A stretch of 64,000 nt of DNA from Mesostigma viride (Eukaryota > Streptophyta > Mesostigmatophyceae > Mesostigmatales > Mesostigmataceae), in assembly GCA_009746045.1 (NCBI GenBank), contig RPFO01000500.1:315199-379198 (forward strand). The letters run 5' to 3'. The translations under genes were made by a program, and so were the position numbers. Under the pieces are notes generated by a model. The model had not been told where the DNA came from. It searched no databases and was given only the letters and a program-made list of their open reading frames with translations. This document shows positions 59,734-64,000 of the stretch, in pieces. Numbering within the stretch: position 1 is the stretch's first letter; every line of letters begins with the position of its first letter.

Positions 59734-61971
59734 GATAATAATTTTTGTTTGCCTGTTTTTATAACCTCTGTAGGAGCTGAATCATCCCTACCACTACGTG
59801 TGCGTCCTCTTATGTTCTTGAATGGTGGCTTAACCGTCCCTCATACTGTTGTAGACCCCTTCCTGCATGCTGATGAACTCTTGAATGTCTCTGTGTTAGT
59901 GGATAGCGGTGCGGCTAGCTCCTTTGTGAGCGAGGCCCTAGTTAGGCGTTTAGGACTAGTCCCTACCCCTCACACAAAAACTGTCACTGTCCATTATGCT
60001 GACGGTCGCACCAGTCATTCCCCGGGTACGGTGTCCCTTCCCCTGGTCATACAAGGACGTACGGTCAACCTGACGGCCACTATAGGCCCTATCACTACAG
60101 CTGATGTATTACTAGGATTAGATTGGCACCAGGATAATAAAATCACTATTAATTATGATACCATGGTCATTTGGTTTCCAGATAGCTCTTACTGGGTACC
60201 AGAACGTCATTATAGATTAGAAAATTTATCCTTGGTAGATATTACTCCTCCTACACCTGTTGATCCTCCTGTGAGACCTATACCTGAAGTATTAATGTCC
60301 AATGACGAATTGCGATCTGAACTAAAGGAATATGGATACCTATTATGTATGTTCCTTCAGTTAGAAGTACAGGAGATACCTATCACTAATAATAGTGTGG
60401 ATATAGATGTAAATACAGTGGATACAATAGGAGTGGGATTTACTGAAAATGAAATAGTCAGATACATGGCTGTGATAGATTCCTCAAAAGTATTTGAAGA
60501 AAAGACTCCTTCTTATCCTCCTCCTCGTTCTGTTTTACACCGTGTAGTTATCAAGGACGGTGCAGTTCCTACGCACTCTCCGATGTATAGAATGGGCCCT
60601 ACAGAATTAAAGGAACTAAAACAGATTTTAGTATCACTATTAGAAGCAGGATTGATAGAGCCTAGTAACTCCCCCTATTCCGCTGGTGTCCTGTTAGTTC
60701 CTAAGCCAAATGGCAAGTTTCGCCTAGTTACTGATTATAGGAAGTTAAACGATATTACTGTGAAGTCTAAATACCCTCTACCTCGTATTGATGATATATT
60801 TAATAAAGTTAAAGGTTCTACCTGTTTCACAGTACTAGATTGTGCGGATGGTTTTTGGCAACTACGTATAGCTCCTGAGGATTGCCACAAAACCGCCTTT
60901 GCTACCCCTTTTGGGCACTATCAGTTTAGAGTAGCGGCTATGGGACTCTGTAACTCTCCTGCCTCTTTCCAAATGTTAATGAATGAAGTGCTTAGACCTG
61001 TTATGGGAAATTCCCACCTTCCTCAAGTGTCCTCTGATTTAAAGGATCCTTCCTTCTCCTCTGTTTCCTTATCTGAGCATGACCGTTCTTGTGCTCAAGC
61101 TTACTTAGATGATATCCTTATTTATTCTCCTGATTTTGAAACGCACCTACGTGATTTAAAGAAAGTACTAGAAATCATGGCTGAAAATTCTTTATGGGCG
61201 CGCCGTGCTAAAGTTCGCTCTGGTAGAAGTGTCCCCTTCTTAGGGCACGTTCTGTCAGATGCCGGGGTTGCTATCGACCCAGACAAGACTAAGTCAATTC
61301 AGGAATGGCCTACCCCTACCGACGTTAAAGGTGTACGTAGTTTCCTAGGAATTGCTTCTTACTATAGGCGTTTTATCCCGCGTTTCGCAACTATAGCAGC
61401 CCCTATTAATCATCTATTAAAGAAGGATATCCCCTTTGTTTGGAGTAGTGAATGTCAGTCGGCTTTTCAGTGTCTAAAATCCCTACTCCTCTCCCCTCCC
61501 GTTCTCATCCTACCGGATACTACTAAACCCTTTGTTGTAGCTACAGATGCTAGCAAGGTAGCTATAGGGGGCGTCCTTCTCCAGGATCAGGGTCAGGGCT
61601 TACAGCCAATTGAGTATATCTCTAGGACAATGCTTCCTGCGGAGCGTAACTATCCCGTACACCAGCAAGAACTATTAGCTGTGGTGTATTGTTGCCACGC
61701 GTGGCAGCACTTCCTTAAAGGTGCTCAATTTGATGTTTGTCTGAATGAACCCTGTGAGCTTGATCCTTATAGATTAGTTATCCAGACAGATCACCGCCCT
61801 CTTACCCATCTTCTCTCACAACCCAACCTTACCCCTCGTCAAGCGCGCTGGATGGAGTTTTTAGCACAGTTCTCCCCTTTTAAACTTCAGTATGTTAAGG
61901 GTGTAGATAACATAGTACCAGATGCACTCTCCCGTCGTGCAGATTACTCCTTTTTCGAGGACCTAGCTTGA
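59734..61971 (+). CDS. Gypsy pol: protease, reverse transcriptase, RNase H
   Basis: Before the insertion the frame ran from the gag overlap (codons for NLDRSLDSTP left of the insertion) into DNNFCLPVF. Protease: VLVDSGAASSFVSEAL and VLLGLDWH. RT: LLVPKPNGKFRLVTDYRKLN, YPLPRIDDIF, FTVLDCADGFWQLRIAPED, FGHYQFRVAAMGLCNSPASF, and AQAYLDDILIYS after about 30 extra residues. Then GHVLSDAGVAIDPDKT, and RNase H with VVATDASKVAIGGVLLQ, RNYPVHQQELLAVV, QTDHRPLTHLL, ending PDALSRR. All catalytic Asp of RT are present. No break occurs in this 2.2-kb frame. Confidence 0.92.
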   Translation, partial: DNNFCLPVFITSVGAESSLPLRVRPLMFLNGGLTVPHTVVDPFLHADELLNVSVLVDSGAASSFVSEALVRRLGLVPTPHTKTVTVHYADGRTSHSPGTVSLPLVIQGRTVNLTATIGPITTADVLLGLDWHQDNKITINYDTMVIWFPDSSYWVPERHYRLENLSLVDITPPTPVDPPVRPIPEVLMSNDELRSELKEYGYLLCMFLQLEVQEIPITNNSVDIDVNTVDTIGVGFTENEIVRYMAVIDSSKVFEEKTPSYPPPRSVLHRVVIKDGAVPTHSPMYRMGPTELKELKQILVSLLEAGLIEPSNSPYSAGVLLVPKPNGKFRLVTDYRKLNDITVKSKYPLPRIDDIFNKVKGSTCFTVLDCADGFWQLRIAPEDCHKTAFATPFGHYQFRVAAMGLCNSPASFQMLMNEVLRPVMGNSHLPQVSSDLKDPSFSSVSLSEHDRSCAQAYLDDILIYSPDFETHLRDLKKVLEIMAENSLWARRAKVRSGRSVPFLGHVLSDAGVAIDPDKTKSIQEWPTPTDVKGVRSFLGIASYYRRFIPRFATIAAPINHLLKKDIPFVWSSECQSAFQCLKSLLLSPPVLILPDTTKPFVVATDASKVAIGGVLLQDQGQGLQPIEYISRTMLPAERNYPVHQQELLAVVYCCHAWQHFLKGAQFDVCLNEPCELDPYRLVIQTDHRPLTHLLSQPNLTPRQARWMEFLAQFSPFKLQYVKGVDNIVPDALSRRADYSFFEDLA

Positions 61972-62855
61972 TGTTCTCAATACTACTCTAGTTCCTACTA
62001 CTATGGGTGTAACCCCGTATGGTGAACTACCTGATGATGAATCCTATGCCTACCTCTTTCATACAGCTGTTCGCATGCCTGATCTCCTTTCTCACGTAGG
62101 ACTCTCTCTCCCGTGTGAGGCCCTTCCTGTGGTCTCGGTGGGGGGGGAGGGGAAAAATAAAATTTCTATACCGCTTAGCCACATAGCGACTAGGTCAGGA
62201 AAGTCTTATGAACACATAGTCCCTCTAGGACCTCCCCTTCTCTTTGGCAAGGCGGTAGGAGATCTCTTTAAACCTGTTCTGGATACCTCTCATAGCGATG
62301 CCTACCTCTGATCTCGAACGTCTTATTAGTAGATTTACGGCCACTGAGCCGGAAGCATTAGCTGCCATTGCTGCCCATCCCCAACAATTAGGCAAGCACC
62401 CTTGTAAATTTGTAGGTGGATTTTTATATGTGCAGATAGCAGATTCTCCCCCTCAATGGCGCCTGTATGTCCCTCCTATCTGTCGCTCCTCCTTGCTCTT
62501 TGAGTTGCATGACTTAGCTGCTCACCAGGGTGGTAAACGGGTACGGGACCTAGTAGCCCGCTCTTACTACTGGCCTTCCCTTTTAAAGGATGTAGATGAG
62601 TATGTTAGAACCTGTCAATCTTGCCAGGAGATGAAACCCAACAATGTAGGACAGATAGCAGAGCCTAGGACCTTACCTGATCCCATCATGCCGTGGGACT
62701 CCATTATGATGGATTTTGTAGGACCTTTTAGGAAGAATGATAGAGGTAACGCCCAGATCCTTGTTTTTGTAGATCGTTTTACTCGTATGTGTCATCTCGT
62801 GCCGTGTCCCTTAGAACTCACCGCACGCGATTGCGCACGCCTATACCTTAATTAA
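61972..62855 (+). pseudogene. Gypsy integrase, frameshifted and truncated
   Basis: After the stop at 61971 the coding moves to the frame 62003-62311 (linker with SVGGEGKNKISIP at a G8-A-G4 run, 62138-62154) and then to 62298-62855. The last part has an HHCC zinc domain (HDLAAHQGGKRVRDLVARSY, CQSCQEMK) and the start of the core (MDFVGPFRKN, VDRFTRMCHLVPC), ending at a stop soon after the first catalytic Asp. The second Asp and Glu and the C-terminal domain are missing. Confidence 0.85.
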
Positions 62856-64000
62856 CCCCTAAATGGTCTTGCTGCCGATTTTCCGCCAAAAAGTGACTTA
62901 CAGCCGATTTGTCGGCACCTACTCGGGGGACCAGTTTGCGAGAATACTATTGGGAATTAGGAAACGTTTAGCTGAGAAGAATGAAAGTTTATAAGTTTCT
63001 CCAGAACATGATACTAGGGTTTGCTATATTTTGACCAAGTTTAACAGGTGTTCCAGACCGTCGAAGTACAAGGGGTCAGGGTACTTTTTCACGTACAACG
63101 TGCATTCCGGAAAACGACGACCTGGCCATGGCGGCTTGCGCCCACGCATGGCATTTACGTTTGCGTTAGAATTTTCTGGCCAAACTTAGGATATTGATTT
63201 TATACGTCCTAAAGATCATACAGGCCAATTTTTGGTGCGCGGGAATGCCATTTGATAGGTGTCGGCAGCGTTCTTGCTGGAAAAAACTGCGATCAGGCCG
63301 GACGATAGAAACGTTGACAGCAATACCTTTCCGGCGTATTTTAAAGGATACATCGGTTTCTTTTTACTTTTTATGATACATAGTAGTCGTAAACGTGCAA
63401 GGGTGGCCAGAAATCGCCGAATCCAGCGACCATGCTGCACAACTTTGGTGTGACGAAATGTGCCATTTTGCGGCCACCGCCTGGGCCAAGGTAACGCCAT
63501 CCATGCCTGGTAAAGCTTAAGCATCGTTTTCCTATCGATGTTTGACGTTTATATATACGTTCTAGCTTGTGTAGCACATTCTTTTTGCATTATTCATGCT
63601 CTTTCTTGACCCTGGCCTGGCCCCTTTCTAAAACACCCTTCTTAGATGCTTCCCTCAGTCAGTTGACCTGCCACAGGGTGATGGTGATAAGTTTTAGAGG
63701 CTGCATGGGTTTGAATACCTCCATATATGTTTGTTATACATTTCCCACACACATATTGCATGAGTGTGAGGCAGTTGGCTGGTCTCTGTGGCATCATCAA
63801 GCATGTAACCGGTGAGTAGAAGCTTCCCATTGTCAGCATGTGCCACCAGGTGTGCTGGCCATCACCTGGAAAGCTATAGCAGCTTAGGCCTAGTTTATCC
63901 TTGCTAGGGCAGGCTGAAATAGGCTTAAAATCACTAGTTTGTTGGTGGCTGCCTCCTAGAATGCATGCCTTGCGTAGGGTATCCGTACCACGTTACCTAC
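62856..64000. other. Right flank, nothing recognised
   Basis: No motif-bearing frame, tandem repeat or RNA gene seen. The element end at 62855 may be a deletion or insertion junction. Confidence 0.45.

Larger units (their letters stand above)
48561..62855 (+). mobile_element. Ty3/gypsy LTR retrotransposon, 3'-truncated, split by a copia-like insertion
   Basis: The order from left is: leader/LTR-like region (48561-48984), small ORF, hybrid-binding ORF, gag, then protease-RT-RNase H-integrase. The copia-like element at 51877-59728 separates gag from pol; removing it and one CCCCA restores a continuous element. Codon use is A/T-ending, unlike the host genes. The integrase stops after its first catalytic Asp and no 3' LTR was found, so the copy is truncated at about 62855. 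The exact left end is unclear; TGACTGTTACG at 48571 is a possible LTR start. Confidence 0.85.

Overview
This window comes from a nuclear genome of the green lineage, most likely a chlorophyte alga. The evidence is intron-rich genes with GC-rich exons whose products are plant or plastid types: a chloroplast tRNA-Arg adenosine deaminase, a BSD2-like zinc-finger protein, a chloroplast CNNM/CorC-type membrane protein and a plant-type DCP1. Genus cannot be read from the sequence. No bacterial operons, rRNA genes or CRISPR arrays were seen.

Five host genes can be modelled, four of them exon by exon with every splice phase agreeing. In order they are: TADA (+, 162-7328, 5 exons, 344 aa); a BSD2-like small zinc-finger protein (-, 10794-8952, 4 exons, 146 aa); a DnaJ/DnaJ-X protein (+, 12568-14409, single exon, 613 aa); a plastid CNNM/CorC (MGR8/9-like) protein (-, 26145-16209, 13 exons, 815 aa); and the decapping activator DCP1 (-, 45938-40061, 7 exons, 565 aa). 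BSD2-like and DnaJ are divergent around a transposon-rich 1.8 kb spacer. DnaJ and the CNNM gene are convergent. TADA, the BSD2-like protein and the CNNM protein are predicted to act in the plastid (tRNA editing, chaperoning, Mg2+/membrane homeostasis). DnaJ is a likely co-chaperone and DCP1 acts in cytosolic mRNA decay.

The long introns of TADA and the CNNM gene carry private minisatellites: 43 bp x10, 49 bp x~15, 27 bp x~9, 68 bp x13 and a (CCTG)~34 tract. Two of the TADA arrays begin exactly at a 5' splice site. One of them repeats the last 13 exon bases plus the GTAGGT donor ten times.

The rest is dominated by mobile DNA. There is a Penelope-like reverse transcriptase fragment antisense in a TADA intron, and TIR elements (MITEs) with up to 29-bp inverted ends. 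There is a family of LINE fragments (ORF1, RT C-terminus, many 3' ends) whose 3' ends carry a covarying hairpin and an A/T-rich microsatellite tail. There is also a Mutator-like transposase with AT-hooks and a PHD finger. From 48.56 kb on lies a Ty3/gypsy element with an RNase-H1/Cauli_VI-type hybrid-binding ORF. It is split by a nearly brand-new Ty1/copia-like element with 616-bp LTRs differing at one position, AGTT...AACT ends and a CCCCA target duplication. That element shows an unusual IN-PR-RT order and carries an extra unrecognised ORF.

Many transposon reading frames break at G homopolymers, which may be consensus errors or frameshift sites. The last 1.1 kb holds nothing I can identify.
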